From contig CAXXKR010000001.1 of assembly GCA_963674955.2 (NCBI GenBank), forward strand, positions 620,001 to 684,000: 64,000 nt of DNA, read 5' to 3'. The DNA comes from G963674955 sp963674955. Lineage in GTDB: Bacteria > Desulfobacterota > Desulfovibrionia > Desulfovibrionales > Desulfovibrionaceae. Shown piece by piece: positions 42,990 through 52,782 of this stretch; the stretch's first letter is position 1; every line of letters starts with the position of its first letter. A program made the position numbers and the translations under genes. Under the pieces are notes generated by a model. It had not been told where the DNA came from. It worked only from the letters and a program-made list of their open reading frames with translations, and did no database searches.

Positions 42990-43867
42990 GAGAGTATGAC
43001 CACCTCCGTCTCCAGGACCACGCCGAACTTTTCCCTGACCGCGTCCCTTGCCGCCTGGATCAACTCATGGGCCTGCTTGCTTGTGCCCTTGCCCATGTTG
43101 ATCATGAAATTCGCATGCATTTCCGAAAAGGCCATGTCTCCTTGGCGGCGGCCCTTGAAACCGGCCTGATCCAGGAGCATGCCCGCGCTTTGGCCTTCCG
43201 GGTTCTTGAAGACAGAGCCCGCGCTCTTGGCCGCAATCGGCTGGCTCGCCTTTTTCCTGTCGAATGTCTCAGTCATTCTTTTTCGAATTTCTTCCGGGTT
43301 GCCCGGCTCAAGCAGAAGCTCCACTTCCCAGACCAGATAGGGGCCCTCAAAGCAGGGGCTGAAGACCCTGTAATCGAACATGCATTCGTGAGCCCCCTGC
43401 CAGAAAAGACCTTTGCCCGGTGTCCAGAACCGGACGCGCTTGATCCTGTCCCCGATTTCCAGGCCGTAAGAACCGGCGTTCATGGCCACGGCTCCGCCCA
43501 CTGTTCCCGGAATGCCGGTCAGGTTTTCCAGGCCGGAAAGGCCCGCCTTGCGCATCTCGGCCAGCAACCCGGGCAGGCGCGTTCCCGCTCCCACGCGGAT
43601 TGTGGCCCTGTCCCCGCTGCGTTTGACCTCCATGGGCTTGGTGCGGTTGGCAATCTTCAGCAGCACCAGATCAAGTTCGCCGTCCGCGGCCAGGATGTTG
43701 CTGCCGTAGCCCAGGATGAACGGCCTTCCGCCCTGTTTCTCCACGAACGGATAGAGGTCGTCCAGGTCATGGTCCCTCGTGAGCACGGCCTCGGCCAGGG
43801 CGTAGCCGCCCACGCCAAGGGTCGTGCGCTCCGAGAGCAGGGGTTTTTGCAAAACGGCGAAACTCAT
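42986..43867 (-). CDS. murB: UDP-N-acetylenolpyruvoylglucosamine reductase
   Basis: FAD enzyme that reduces enolpyruvyl-UDP-GlcNAc to UDP-MurNAc. 293 residues. TTLGVGGYALAEAV near residue 16 and PFILGYGSNILAADG near 50 bind FAD; NLTGIPGTVGGAVAMNAGSYG near 106 and SAGSVFKNPEG near 217 (catalytic Ser region) are family motifs. The continuous open frame reaches 120 codons into murC, but the ATG that overlaps the murC stop (TAATG) at 43867 is the natural start. Confidence 0.95.
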   Translation of the reverse strand: MSFAVLQKPLLSERTTLGVGGYALAEAVLTRDHDLDDLYPFVEKQGGRPFILGYGSNILAADGELDLVLLKIANRTKPMEVKRSGDRATIRVGAGTRLPGLLAEMRKAGLSGLENLTGIPGTVGGAVAMNAGSYGLEIGDRIKRVRFWTPGKGLFWQGAHECMFDYRVFSPCFEGPYLVWEVELLLEPGNPEEIRKRMTETFDRKKASQPIAAKSAGSVFKNPEGQSAGMLLDQAGFKGRRQGDMAFSEMHANFMINMGKGTSKQAHELIQAARDAVREKFGVVLETEVVILS

Positions 43868-45312
43868 TATTCCGGGTCTCCGCTTGTTGTCCGGCCCATG
43901 GCCTGCAAATAGTTTTCGCCCACCTGCCAGATGCTGCCCGCGCCCAGTGTGATGAGCAGGTCTCCGGGCTTGAGCACGTTGGGCAGATCCTGTTCCAGGG
44001 TGTCCAGTCCCTGGTAGAACTTGACTTCCACATCGCTGACCTGGCGAATGCCCTGGGCCAGGTTCTGGCCGTTGACGCCGGGGATGGGCGATTCCGACGC
44101 CGGGTAGATTTCCGTGAGCAGGAGCAGATCCGCAGAGTCGAAGACCTTGCAGAACTCTCCGAAAAGTGCCTGGGTCCGGCTGAAGCGATGGGGCTGGAAG
44201 GCCACCACCAGCCGCCGGTCCGGGTAGCATGTGCGGGCCGTCTCCATGGTCACGCGGATTTCAGCCGGATGATGGCCGTAGTCGTCCACCACCAGCACCC
44301 CCTTTTCCTCGCCCTTGCGCTCGAAACGGCGGCCAACGCCGCCGAAATTCTCCAACCCCCGCAATATGGCGTCCTTGGGCAGACCGGCCTCGATGGCCAC
44401 GCCTATGGTGGCCAGGGAATTGAGGACGTTGTGAATGCCGGGATGGGCCACCGAGGCGTCCCCCCAGAACTCGTCGTCCAGATAGACCTTGAACAGGCTG
44501 CGCAGATGGGTGCTGACGATTTCGCCGCGCAACCTGTTTTTCCTGCCGATGCCGTAGGTCAGGCAGGGACGCTTGATGGCGGACAGAAGCCGCTGCACTC
44601 CGGGATCGTCGCCGCAGACCACGTTCATGCCGTAAAAGGGGATGGAGTTCATGAACTTGGTGAAGGCCCAGTCGATGGCCGCCTGGTCCGGGTAGAAATC
44701 CATGTGATCCTTGTCCACGTTGGTCACGATGGTCATGATGGGCGCGAGGCAGAGAAAGGAGCCGTCGGACTCGTCGGCCTCGGCGATGAGGTATTCGCCC
44801 TCGCCGAGGCGGGCGTTGCTGCCGAAGGTGTTCAGCTTGCCGCCGATGATGATGGTCGGGTCCAGGCCCGCTTCGGTGAAGATGGTGGCCAACAGGGAAG
44901 TGGTCGTGGTCTTGCCGTGGGTTCCGGCCACGGCGATGCCGGTCCTGAGGCGCATCAGTTCTGCCAGCATTTCGGCCCTGGGGATGATGGGGATGTTCCG
45001 TTCCCTGGCGGCCTGGAGTTCCGGGTTGTCGTCGGGTATGGCCGTGGACTTGACCAGCACGTCCGCATCGCCGACGTTTTCGGCTCCGTGGCCGATGTAG
45101 ACCTGGGCCCCCAGGTGCTTGAGCCGCTTGACCGCCGTACCGGCGGCCATGTCCGAGCCGGTGACGTCAAAGCCCATGTTGATCAGCACTTCGGCTATGC
45201 CGTTCATGCCCGATCCGCCGATGCCCACCATGTGCACCCTGCCCACGCGGCTCTGCATGATGGGGCAGGCCCTTGTTCCGCCCGTTGAAATGTTCGGTCC
45301 CAGTGCGTTCAT
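43867..45312 (-). CDS. murC: UDP-N-acetylmuramate--L-alanine ligase
   Basis: Adds L-Ala, the first residue of the stem peptide. 481 residues. VHMVGIGGSGMNGIAEVLIN binds the UDP part; GTHGKTTTTSLLATIF near residue 133 is the ATP loop; DDYGHHPAEIRVTMETAR is a typical Mur-ligase block. The start may be ATG 45312 (GAGAGGA 8 bases before) or ATG 45258 just before the VHMVGIGG segment; the first has the better ribosome site. It lies 13 bases after murG. Confidence 0.96.
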   Translation of the reverse strand: MNALGPNISTGGTRACPIMQSRVGRVHMVGIGGSGMNGIAEVLINMGFDVTGSDMAAGTAVKRLKHLGAQVYIGHGAENVGDADVLVKSTAIPDDNPELQAARERNIPIIPRAEMLAELMRLRTGIAVAGTHGKTTTTSLLATIFTEAGLDPTIIIGGKLNTFGSNARLGEGEYLIAEADESDGSFLCLAPIMTIVTNVDKDHMDFYPDQAAIDWAFTKFMNSIPFYGMNVVCGDDPGVQRLLSAIKRPCLTYGIGRKNRLRGEIVSTHLRSLFKVYLDDEFWGDASVAHPGIHNVLNSLATIGVAIEAGLPKDAILRGLENFGGVGRRFERKGEEKGVLVVDDYGHHPAEIRVTMETARTCYPDRRLVVAFQPHRFSRTQALFGEFCKVFDSADLLLLTEIYPASESPIPGVNGQNLAQGIRQVSDVEVKFYQGLDTLEQDLPNVLKPGDLLITLGAGSIWQVGENYLQAMGRTTSGDPE

Positions 45313-45325
45313 GGCCGTATCCTCT

Positions 45326-46405
45326 CTATGCCGCCCTGGCCGTCACGGTTTCCAGTTTCGAAACCATGTCTCCGGCGGCTTGGGGTCTTGCGAATATCTT
45401 GGCTGCCTGTCCCATGCGCTTCAGTTCTTCCACAGAGCCTAAAAGGGCCAGAACCGTGGCGGTCAGGTCGCCTTGCTTCATGTTTTTTTGATCCAGAACC
45501 TTGGCCGCTCCGGTGCGGGCCAGGGCCTGGGCGTTGACCATTTGGTGGTCGTGGGTTGCGAAGGGAAAGGGGATGAACAGGGCCGGTTTTCCGGCCGCAG
45601 CCACCTCGAAGACAGTGGAAGCCCCGGCCCGGCAGACCACGAGATCGGCCCAGGCATAGGTCTCGGCCATGTTCTCGATGAAGCCCTGGACGCAGGAGCC
45701 GTCCAGTCCGGCCTCGACATATGCGTTTCTGACGCGTTCCTCGTCAACTGCCCCGGTCTGGTGCAGCATGTTTACCCCCGCCTTTGCAAATTCCGGCAGG
45801 CCCGCGATTATCGAATCGTTGACGGCCACTGCGCCCTGGCTGCCGCCGAGCACCAGCAGGTTCAGGCCGGAGGGCGTCGCGTCGCCGACCTGGGCCGCCT
45901 CGAAGATGTCCCGGCGCACCGGGTTGCCCACCAGAAGAATCTTGTTTCCGCTGAAGTGCGCCGCCGCCTCCTTGAAGGAGATGAAAACCGTATCCGCAAA
46001 TTTGCCCAGCAGCCTGTTGGCCGCTCCGGGCACGCTGTTTTGCTCGTGTATGGCCGTTGGCAGCCGCAATATCCAGGCCGCCAGCACCGGGCAGAATCCC
46101 GCGTAGCCGCCGAAACCCACAACGGCCTGCGGCCTGAAATTCCTGATTATGCCGATGGAGGCCACGAGGCTGCGGCCAATCCAGAAGATGGACAGCAATC
46201 CCTTGAGCCCCTTGCCCAGTATTCCCTTGGCCGGCAGGGCCTTGAACTCCAGTCCGGCCCCGGCCGCCAGTTCCGCTTCCGGCCCGGAGCCTCCCAGAAA
46301 AAGGATGCGGCATTCCGGATGGCGGCGTCTGATCTCCTCGGCCACGGCCAGGGCCGGGAAGATGTGCCCGCCTGTTCCGCCGGTGGTGATGATTATTCTG
46401 TTCAT
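45326..46405 (-). CDS. murG: Undecaprenyl-PP-MurNAc-pentapeptide GlcNAc transferase
   Basis: Peripheral membrane glycosyltransferase converting lipid I to lipid II. 359 residues. ITTGGTGGHIFPALAVAEE at the N terminus, VVGFGGYAGFCPVLAAW, IHEQNSVPGAANRL and VVCRAGASTVFEVAAAGKP are the family hallmarks. The unbroken frame runs back into ftsW, but ATG 46405, five bases after the ftsW stop, fits homologues. Confidence 0.96.
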   Translation of the reverse strand: MNRIIITTGGTGGHIFPALAVAEEIRRRHPECRILFLGGSGPEAELAAGAGLEFKALPAKGILGKGLKGLLSIFWIGRSLVASIGIIRNFRPQAVVGFGGYAGFCPVLAAWILRLPTAIHEQNSVPGAANRLLGKFADTVFISFKEAAAHFSGNKILLVGNPVRRDIFEAAQVGDATPSGLNLLVLGGSQGAVAVNDSIIAGLPEFAKAGVNMLHQTGAVDEERVRNAYVEAGLDGSCVQGFIENMAETYAWADLVVCRAGASTVFEVAAAGKPALFIPFPFATHDHQMVNAQALARTGAAKVLDQKNMKQGDLTATVLALLGSVEELKRMGQAAKIFARPQAAGDMVSKLETVTARAA

Positions 46406-46410
46406 GCCCC

Positions 46411-47529
46411 TCACCCCGCCCTGTGCCTGGAAAGGTTCATGAGTATGCCCACGCAGATGAAGGAGACCAGCAGGCTGCTGCCGCCGTAGCTCACAAAGGG
46501 CATGGGTACGCCCTTGGGCGGAACCGTGCCCAGGACCACGGCCAGGTTGAGTATGGAGCCGAGGGCCAGGATCAGGGTCATGCCGAAGGCCGTGAACCTG
46601 TCCTGCAGGTCTTCGAGGTCCATGGCTATTTTGAAACCGCGCCAGAGCAGAAAGGCCACGCAGAGGAATATGGCGGACAGGCCCAGGAAACCCAGTTCCT
46701 CTCCGGCCACGGCCATGATGAAATCGTTGTGCGCTTCGGGCAGGAAAAAAAGTTTCTGCTTGCCCGCTCCCAGCCCCTCGCCGAAGAATTCGCCGGAGCC
46801 CAGGGCGTAAAGGGACTGGACCAGCTGGTAGCCTTCGTCCCGTGCGCTCTTGAAGGGGTCGAGAAATGCGGTCCAGCGCTTGAACCTGTAAGCCGAGGAG
46901 GTGATCAGCAGCCAGCCCGCGCCCCCGGCGAAGACCAGGGAGAGGAGCAGGTAGACGATCCTGGTGCCGCCGATGAGGCACATGAAGAAGAGCAGCCCGG
47001 CCAGGAACACGGCTCCGCCGAAGTCGGGTTGATACAGGAGCAGCAGGCAGAGCAGACCGGTGACGATGAAGGGCGGGATGAAGCCCACGCTGAACCGTTT
47101 GACCATGTCCTGTTTTCTGGCGAAGAAATAGGCCAGATAGAGTATGAGCGCCGGCTTGGCGAATTCCAGGGGCTGGGGCGCGAGAAATCCGAGGTTCAGC
47201 CAGCGCTTTGCCCCGCCCGCCGCCATGCCCAGGGGGGTGAAAACGCAGAGCATGAGCAGGATTATGGCTGCGGCGATCCAGAAATAGGTAAGGTCGTAGA
47301 ATATCCGCTTGGGGGTCTTGAGGCAGAGGTACATGCAGCAGGCCCCGGCCAGGGCGAAGGCGCATTGCTTCTTGAAGAAGAAATACTTGTCCCCGTAAAA
47401 GCGTTCGGCCATGATTCCGCTGGATGACAGAACCATTATCAGGCCGAAACCGGCAAGGATGAGGGTGGCCATGAGGAGCCAGTAGTCGGCGTTGCCCTTG
47501 GGGGCGGTGCTGATCGCCTTCTTGTTCAT
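46411..47529 (-). CDS. ftsW: Peptidoglycan glycosyltransferase FtsW
   Basis: SEDS-family lipid II polymerase working with FtsI at the septum. 372 residues with about ten hydrophobic segments. GDKYFFFKKQCAFALAG near residue 46, AHNDFIMAVAGEELGFLG near 270 and VPMPFVSYGGSSLLVSF near the end are diagnostic. ATG 47529 overlaps the murD stop by one base (TGATG); a TTG codon lies just before it. Confidence 0.95.
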   Translation of the reverse strand: MNKKAISTAPKGNADYWLLMATLILAGFGLIMVLSSSGIMAERFYGDKYFFFKKQCAFALAGACCMYLCLKTPKRIFYDLTYFWIAAAIILLMLCVFTPLGMAAGGAKRWLNLGFLAPQPLEFAKPALILYLAYFFARKQDMVKRFSVGFIPPFIVTGLLCLLLLYQPDFGGAVFLAGLLFFMCLIGGTRIVYLLLSLVFAGGAGWLLITSSAYRFKRWTAFLDPFKSARDEGYQLVQSLYALGSGEFFGEGLGAGKQKLFFLPEAHNDFIMAVAGEELGFLGLSAIFLCVAFLLWRGFKIAMDLEDLQDRFTAFGMTLILALGSILNLAVVLGTVPPKGVPMPFVSYGGSSLLVSFICVGILMNLSRHRAG

Positions 47530-48830
47530 CAAAGCTCCTTGAATATCCTTTGGAAGTCGTCACCGCGTTCCGCATAGCTGGAATAGAGGTCAAAGCTGGC
47601 CGTGGCCGGAGAGAGCAGGATCACGTCACCCGGCTCGGCATTTTTGAACAGCCTTTTCACGGCCTTTTCCAGCGTGTCTTCCCAAAAGACGCTGAACTCT
47701 CCCGAGAGCGCGTCCTCGAAAACCTTCCGGCTGTCGCCGAACAATCCAATCTCCGCGACCCGGCCCTTCATCATTGGGATCATGGCCTTGACGTCGCCGC
47801 CCTTGAACACCCCGCCCGCCAGCAGGCGCACGGGCCGGTCGAAGCTCTTGATGGCCGCGGTCATTGCGTCCAGGTTGGTGCCCTTGGAATCGTCCACAAA
47901 AAGCACGCCGTTCTTTTCGCCCAGGGCCTGAATTCTGTGATCCAGGGCGGTAAAATTCTTAATGGCGCCTGCGAACTGCTTCTCGCTTATTCCGAAACGG
48001 CTCAGGGCTTGCCACGCGGCTTCGATGTTGGCCTTGTTGTGTTCGCCGGGCAGGCCGGGGCACTGGAAACGGTCGGTGGCCTGGAAATATATCTTTTGGG
48101 CCGCAGTGAAATTTCTCGCCTCAAGGTTTTTTTTCATGTCCAGGGGCAGGACTGCCGTGTCCGTCTTTCGCTGGCGGGCGAAAAGTTTCAATTTGGCGGA
48201 CAGGTATTCCTCCATGTCCTCGTGGTAGTCCAGGTGATTGGGGGAGACGTTGAGCAGTATGCCCACCCTGGGCTTGAACAGGTTGCAGTTCTGCAGCTGG
48301 AAGCTGGAGATTTCGACGACCAGCACATCGTCTTCCTCTTCCTGGTCCATGAGATGTTCGCAAAGGGGCGTGCCGATATTGCCGCCCGTGAAAACGCGTT
48401 TGCCGGATTCCGCGAGAACGTGGCTGATGAGCGTGGTTGTGGTGGTCTTGCCGTTGGTGCCGGTTACGGCCAGTATGGGAGTGTGGGCGAACCAGGAGCC
48501 CAGTTCCATTTCCGCCACCAGCTTTCTGGGCGGAATGTCCTTGAGGACCGGGGCCAGTTTCTTGACCGGCACTCCGGGGGAGAGAACCACGATGTCCGTT
48601 CCCTCGAACTGCTCCGGTTTGTGTGCTCCGGTTTCCAGGGTCGCGCCGGGGCAGTTTTTCAGGGCCTTTTCCGGGACAAGGGAAGTGTCGGAATCCAGAA
48701 CCGAAACCCTGGCTCCCAGGGCCAGCAAAAGACGCGCTGCAGCCACTCCGGAGCGACCCGCTCCCACGACTACGCACTTTCTCCCGTTGAGGAGCTTTTG
48801 CCTGCTGAATTCCGCCACCAGTTTGTTCAT
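47529..48830 (-). CDS. murD: UDP-N-acetylmuramoylalanine--D-glutamate ligase
   Basis: Adds D-Glu to the stem peptide. 433 residues. KCVVVGAGRSGVAAARLL near residue 17, ATP loop AVTGTNGKTTTTTLISH near 117, NVSPNHLDYHEDMEEYL near 194 and FVDDSKGTNLDAMTAAI near 311 are typical. Ten bases after mraY. Confidence 0.96.
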   Translation of the reverse strand: MNKLVAEFSRQKLLNGRKCVVVGAGRSGVAAARLLLALGARVSVLDSDTSLVPEKALKNCPGATLETGAHKPEQFEGTDIVVLSPGVPVKKLAPVLKDIPPRKLVAEMELGSWFAHTPILAVTGTNGKTTTTTLISHVLAESGKRVFTGGNIGTPLCEHLMDQEEEDDVLVVEISSFQLQNCNLFKPRVGILLNVSPNHLDYHEDMEEYLSAKLKLFARQRKTDTAVLPLDMKKNLEARNFTAAQKIYFQATDRFQCPGLPGEHNKANIEAAWQALSRFGISEKQFAGAIKNFTALDHRIQALGEKNGVLFVDDSKGTNLDAMTAAIKSFDRPVRLLAGGVFKGGDVKAMIPMMKGRVAEIGLFGDSRKVFEDALSGEFSVFWEDTLEKAVKRLFKNAEPGDVILLSPATASFDLYSSYAERGDDFQRIFKEL

Positions 48831-48839
48831 TTTCCTTTC

Positions 48840-49916
48840 CTATCTGAGCTTGAGAGTGCTCAGGGCCATCAGGGCCATCAATATTGATAGAATCCAGAAC
48901 CGGATGATGATTTTGGATTCCGGTATCCCCTTCATCTCGAAGTGGTGGTGCAGCGGGGCCATGCGGAAGATGCGCTTGCCCCCGGAAATTCTGAAATAGC
49001 CCACCTGCAGGATTACGGAGATGGTCTCGAAGACGAAAACTCCGCCCACGATGAGCAGAAGCAGTTCCTGCTTGGCCAGCACGGCCAGGAAACCCAGCGT
49101 GCCGCCCAGGCTCAGGGAACCGACATCGCCCATGAAGACCTGTGCGGGGTAGGCGTTGTACCAGAGGAATCCCAGACCGGCCCCCACCAGGGCCCCGCAA
49201 AAGACCGCCACCTCGCCCAGGCCCGCGATGTAGGTGATGTTCAGGTACTGGGCCATGTCCCTGTGGCCGCCTACATATATAAAAAGGGCGAAGCAGGCCG
49301 TGCCCACCACCATGGGGCCGATGGCCAGTCCGTCCAGGCCGTCGGTCAGGTTCACGCCGTTGGACGCGCCCACCAGCACGAGCATGGCAAAGGGCAGGTA
49401 GAGCCAGCCCAGGTCGGGCCGGAAGTCCTTGAAAAAGGGCACCGCCAGTTCCGTGGAGTAGGCGGGTTCGAAGATTAGCAGGGAAATGGCGGCGGCGGCT
49501 ATGAGCAGCTGTCCCGCGAACTTGGTCTTGGCCGAGATGCCCTGGTTCTGGGCCTGGGCCTTTTTGGTGTAGTCGTCCCAGAACCCGACGGCTCCGAAGC
49601 CCGTGAACACGAGGCTGGTCAGCCAGAGGTAGTGGTTGCTCAGGTCTCCCCAGAGAAGGACAGCGGCCATCACGCCCATGATGATGATCAGGCCGCCCAT
49701 GGTCGGAGTTCCGGCCTTGCATTGGTGCTGGGGACCGTCTTCCTGGATGTGCTGGCCGCAACCCAGCTTTTGGAGCCAGCCGATGAGCATGGGGCCGAAG
49801 AGGATGGTCAGGACCAGGGCCGTGACCAGGGCCCCGATGGACCGGAAGGTTATGTATCGAAATACGTTTAATGCGCTGAATTGATCGCTCAGCGGAAACA
49901 AAATGTGATAAAGCAT
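48840..49916 (-). CDS. mraY: Phospho-N-acetylmuramoyl-pentapeptide transferase
   Basis: Ten-helix inner-membrane enzyme making lipid I from undecaprenyl phosphate and UDP-MurNAc-pentapeptide. 358 residues. GTPTMGGLIIIMGV near residue 70, FWDDYTKKAQAQNQG near 116 (Asp-rich active site), NGVNLTDGLDGLAIGP near 192 and APLHHHFEMKGIPESKI near 325 are all conserved. Thirteen bases after murF. Confidence 0.97.
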   Translation of the reverse strand: MLYHILFPLSDQFSALNVFRYITFRSIGALVTALVLTILFGPMLIGWLQKLGCGQHIQEDGPQHQCKAGTPTMGGLIIIMGVMAAVLLWGDLSNHYLWLTSLVFTGFGAVGFWDDYTKKAQAQNQGISAKTKFAGQLLIAAAAISLLIFEPAYSTELAVPFFKDFRPDLGWLYLPFAMLVLVGASNGVNLTDGLDGLAIGPMVVGTACFALFIYVGGHRDMAQYLNITYIAGLGEVAVFCGALVGAGLGFLWYNAYPAQVFMGDVGSLSLGGTLGFLAVLAKQELLLLIVGGVFVFETISVILQVGYFRISGGKRIFRMAPLHHHFEMKGIPESKIIIRFWILSILMALMALSTLKLR

Positions 49917-49929
49917 CCTTCTCCCTTGT

Positions 49930-51306
49930 TCAGCCCGTGACGCCCGCTTCAGAAAAGAGCGCGGCTACGTATTTTTCCATGGCGCAGGAACGGGAGCCCT
50001 TGATCAGGACAATGCCCGGTTCCAGGCCAGTGTCTTTCCAATAAGCCGCGAACTCCCCGGCCGAGTTCACTTCCACGGGTTTTTCACCCATGCCTTGCGC
50101 CACCTGCGGCGCGTATTCGCCCTGAAAGAAGACCTTTGCCGGAGACGCTTCGCGTATTTTTTCGCCCAATTCCAGATGGGCCCGCCCGGCCTGCGAACCC
50201 AGCTCCTTCATGTCCCCCAGAACCAGCACAAGGGGTCTGTCCCCGGCCATGAAGGCCGCCGTCTCGATGGCCCTGGTCATGGACAGCGGGTTGGCGTTGT
50301 ATGTGTCGTCTATGACCAGCCATTTGCCCATTTTTTTGCAGGCGAAGCGCTGATTCTGTTCCGGGATGTCCTTCAGTCCCTCCAGCAGGTCGTCCGGCGG
50401 CAAGCCGAGAACGTGCGCCGCAGCGGCTATGGCCGCGATGTTCTCGGCCCAGTGCGCCCCGTGGACGGGCAGCGCCGTCCGCCTGTCCATGTCCGGAGTC
50501 TTGATCCTGAACAGCCCCAGACCCTTTTCGTCAATGCCAGTGAATCCGCAGAAATATTCGGCGCTCTCGTCCCTTGCGGAAAAGACCTTGACGCCGGGCA
50601 GTATCTTTTCAGCCTCTTCCAGAAGCATGGGGTAATCCATGTTCACCAGCCCAACTCCGTCCTCGCGCAGATACTTGAGCATGGAGGCCTTGGCCCTGGC
50701 CACGCCTTGCAGATCGCCAAGCCCCTCCAGGTGCGCCGGGCCGATGTTCAGAACCACTCCCACGTCCGGGCGGGCCACCGAGCCCAGTTCGTCCATGTCC
50801 CCGGGCAGGCTGATGCCCAGTTCCATGACCCAGAAGTCCTCGTCGCCGTTGGCCGCGAAGATGCTCAGGGGCAGGCCGATCTGGTTGTTCCAGTTCTTGT
50901 GGTTCCGGGCCACCCTGAATTTTCTCTCCAGGCAGGAGGCCAAGGTTTCCTTGACCGTGGTCTTGCCCGCCGTGCCGGTGACGGCCAGGAACCTGGCCTT
51001 GGACTTGTCCCGCATGCATCCGGCCAGTTTGCCGAGGGCCGCCAGAGTGTCCCGGACCATGATTACGGCGGTACCCGGAGTCTCGTCCAGAAGCCTGGAG
51101 GAGACTATGGCTGCGGCGCCCCTGCCTGCGGCCTGGCCCGCGAAGTTGTGGCCGTCGAAATTCTCGCCCTCGAGACAGAAGAACACGTCGCCGGGGCCGA
51201 CCACGCGGCTGTCGGTGCGGATGGAGGAGATGGCCGTGTCCCCGTCTTCGGGGATGTAGCTGTCGCCCAGCAGGCATGTTTCCAGTTCCCTGAGGGTCAG
51301 GTTCAC
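49930..51306 (-). CDS. murF: UDP-MurNAc-tripeptide--D-alanyl-D-alanine ligase
   Basis: Adds the D-Ala-D-Ala dipeptide. 458 residues. ATP loop AVTGTAGKTTVKETLAS near residue 110; VVLNIGPAHLEGLGDLQG near 183; VIDDTYNANPLSMTRAI near 330. The start is a GTG at 51306 overlapping the murE stop (GTGA). No ddl gene is nearby, so the dipeptide is made by an enzyme encoded elsewhere. Confidence 0.96.
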   Translation of the reverse strand: MNLTLRELETCLLGDSYIPEDGDTAISSIRTDSRVVGPGDVFFCLEGENFDGHNFAGQAAGRGAAAIVSSRLLDETPGTAVIMVRDTLAALGKLAGCMRDKSKARFLAVTGTAGKTTVKETLASCLERKFRVARNHKNWNNQIGLPLSIFAANGDEDFWVMELGISLPGDMDELGSVARPDVGVVLNIGPAHLEGLGDLQGVARAKASMLKYLREDGVGLVNMDYPMLLEEAEKILPGVKVFSARDESAEYFCGFTGIDEKGLGLFRIKTPDMDRRTALPVHGAHWAENIAAIAAAAHVLGLPPDDLLEGLKDIPEQNQRFACKKMGKWLVIDDTYNANPLSMTRAIETAAFMAGDRPLVLVLGDMKELGSQAGRAHLELGEKIREASPAKVFFQGEYAPQVAQGMGEKPVEVNSAGEFAAYWKDTGLEPGIVLIKGSRSCAMEKYVAALFSEAGVTG

Positions 51307-52772
51307 TTGCCGGCCTCCTCAAGCGCCTCTTTCAGGACCTCCACGTCGCTGAAGGGCAGAAAATCGTCGCCGATCTGCTGTTTGGTTTCGTGGCCCTTTC
51401 CGGCCACCACCAGCAGGTCGCCTTGTTCCATCATGGCCACGGCAATTCTCATGGCCTGGCCCCGATCCGGTTCCTCGATGATCAACGGGCTTCCAACGCC
51501 GCTTTTCAATCCGGGCAGTGTGTCGGCCATGATTTCCAGCGGGTCCTCGTGGCGCGGGTTGTCCGAGGTCAGCACCGCCGCGTCCGCGTACCGGGCCACG
51601 GCCTCGGCCATGAGCGGGCGCTTGGTCTTGTCCCGGTTTCCGCCGCAGCCGAAGACCACGATGAGCCTCTTGAAATCCAGTCCGGACAAGGCCCGAAGCA
51701 CGTTGTCCAGGGCGTCCGGGGTGTGGGCGTAGTCCACGAAGATGTCCAGCCCGCTTTTGCTGGGCACCCGCTCGAGCCTGCCGGGCACACCCCTGAAGTC
51801 CGAGAGTCCGTCCATGTCCTGGGTGTCGAGGCCGAAGGAAAGGCCGAGGGCCTGGGCGGCCAGAAGGTTGTAGGCGTTGAATTCGCCGATGAGCGGGGAC
51901 TCGAGCTCCCATATTTTGCCATCCACGGCCATGCGCAGGCGCAAGCCCTTGATGGAGCTGGACAGGATTTGTCCCTCAAGGGCCGGGACTCCTTCCAGGC
52001 CGCAGTCGCCCAGTCCGTAGCCGATGACCGGGGTGTGGCTGGCGAGGATGCGCCTGCCCCTTGGATCGTTGAAATTTATGATTCCGACCTTGTCGCCTCG
52101 GGGGTACTGGTAGAAGAGTCTGGACTTGGCCCGGAAGTAAGACTCCATGTCTCCGTGGTAGTCCAGATGGTCCTGGCTGATGTTGGTCAGCACGCCCGCG
52201 TCGAAGTTCAGCCCGGCGACCCTTTGCTGGTCCAGGGCGTGGGAGGAGACCTCCATGACGGCCACATCGACGTCGGCCTTGTTCATGTTGAAGAACAGGC
52301 TGTGCAGGTGCCAGCAACTGGGGGTCGTCAGGGTGGCGTCCAGTGTGAAGTTCGGCCAGCGGTATGCAATGGTTCCAAGGACGCCGACCCCGCGACCCGC
52401 AGTGCGGAGGAGGTGCTCGATGATATATGTGGTGGTGGTCTTGCCGTTTGTTCCGGTCACGCCCACCAGCTTGAAGGTGCGGTGGTTCGTCTTGAAATAG
52501 GCCGAGGCAAGCTCGCCCAGGGCTTCGTCCGGGTACTGGCGGTAGACGAATTGCGCCGTTGAGCCGATTATCCATTCTCCAGGATGGTCGGCCACCACGT
52601 AACCCGCACCCCTGGCCAGGGCGTCGGATATGAATTCCGAACCTGAGGTATGCGCTCCGGGCATGGCCACGAACGCTTCTCCCGGCTGAATCTTGCGGGA
52701 GTCGGTCCTGACCATGAGGCCGCTTGCGACCTTTTCGAGGAGTTTGCGCCATTCGGCTGTGGCTGCTTGCAT
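51303..52772 (-). CDS. murE: UDP-MurNAc-tripeptide synthetase (meso-DAP type)
   Basis: Adds the third stem residue. 489 residues. ATP loop GVTGTNGKTTTTYIIEH near residue 106; NISQDHLDYHGDMESYF near 198; and TSDNPRHEDP near 405, the DNPR motif that selects meso-diaminopimelate over lysine. It follows ftsI by 10 bases. Confidence 0.96.
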   Translation of the reverse strand: MQAATAEWRKLLEKVASGLMVRTDSRKIQPGEAFVAMPGAHTSGSEFISDALARGAGYVVADHPGEWIIGSTAQFVYRQYPDEALGELASAYFKTNHRTFKLVGVTGTNGKTTTTYIIEHLLRTAGRGVGVLGTIAYRWPNFTLDATLTTPSCWHLHSLFFNMNKADVDVAVMEVSSHALDQQRVAGLNFDAGVLTNISQDHLDYHGDMESYFRAKSRLFYQYPRGDKVGIINFNDPRGRRILASHTPVIGYGLGDCGLEGVPALEGQILSSSIKGLRLRMAVDGKIWELESPLIGEFNAYNLLAAQALGLSFGLDTQDMDGLSDFRGVPGRLERVPSKSGLDIFVDYAHTPDALDNVLRALSGLDFKRLIVVFGCGGNRDKTKRPLMAEAVARYADAAVLTSDNPRHEDPLEIMADTLPGLKSGVGSPLIIEEPDRGQAMRIAVAMMEQGDLLVVAGKGHETKQQIGDDFLPFSDVEVLKEALEEAGK

Positions 52773-52782
52773 TTCCTTACCT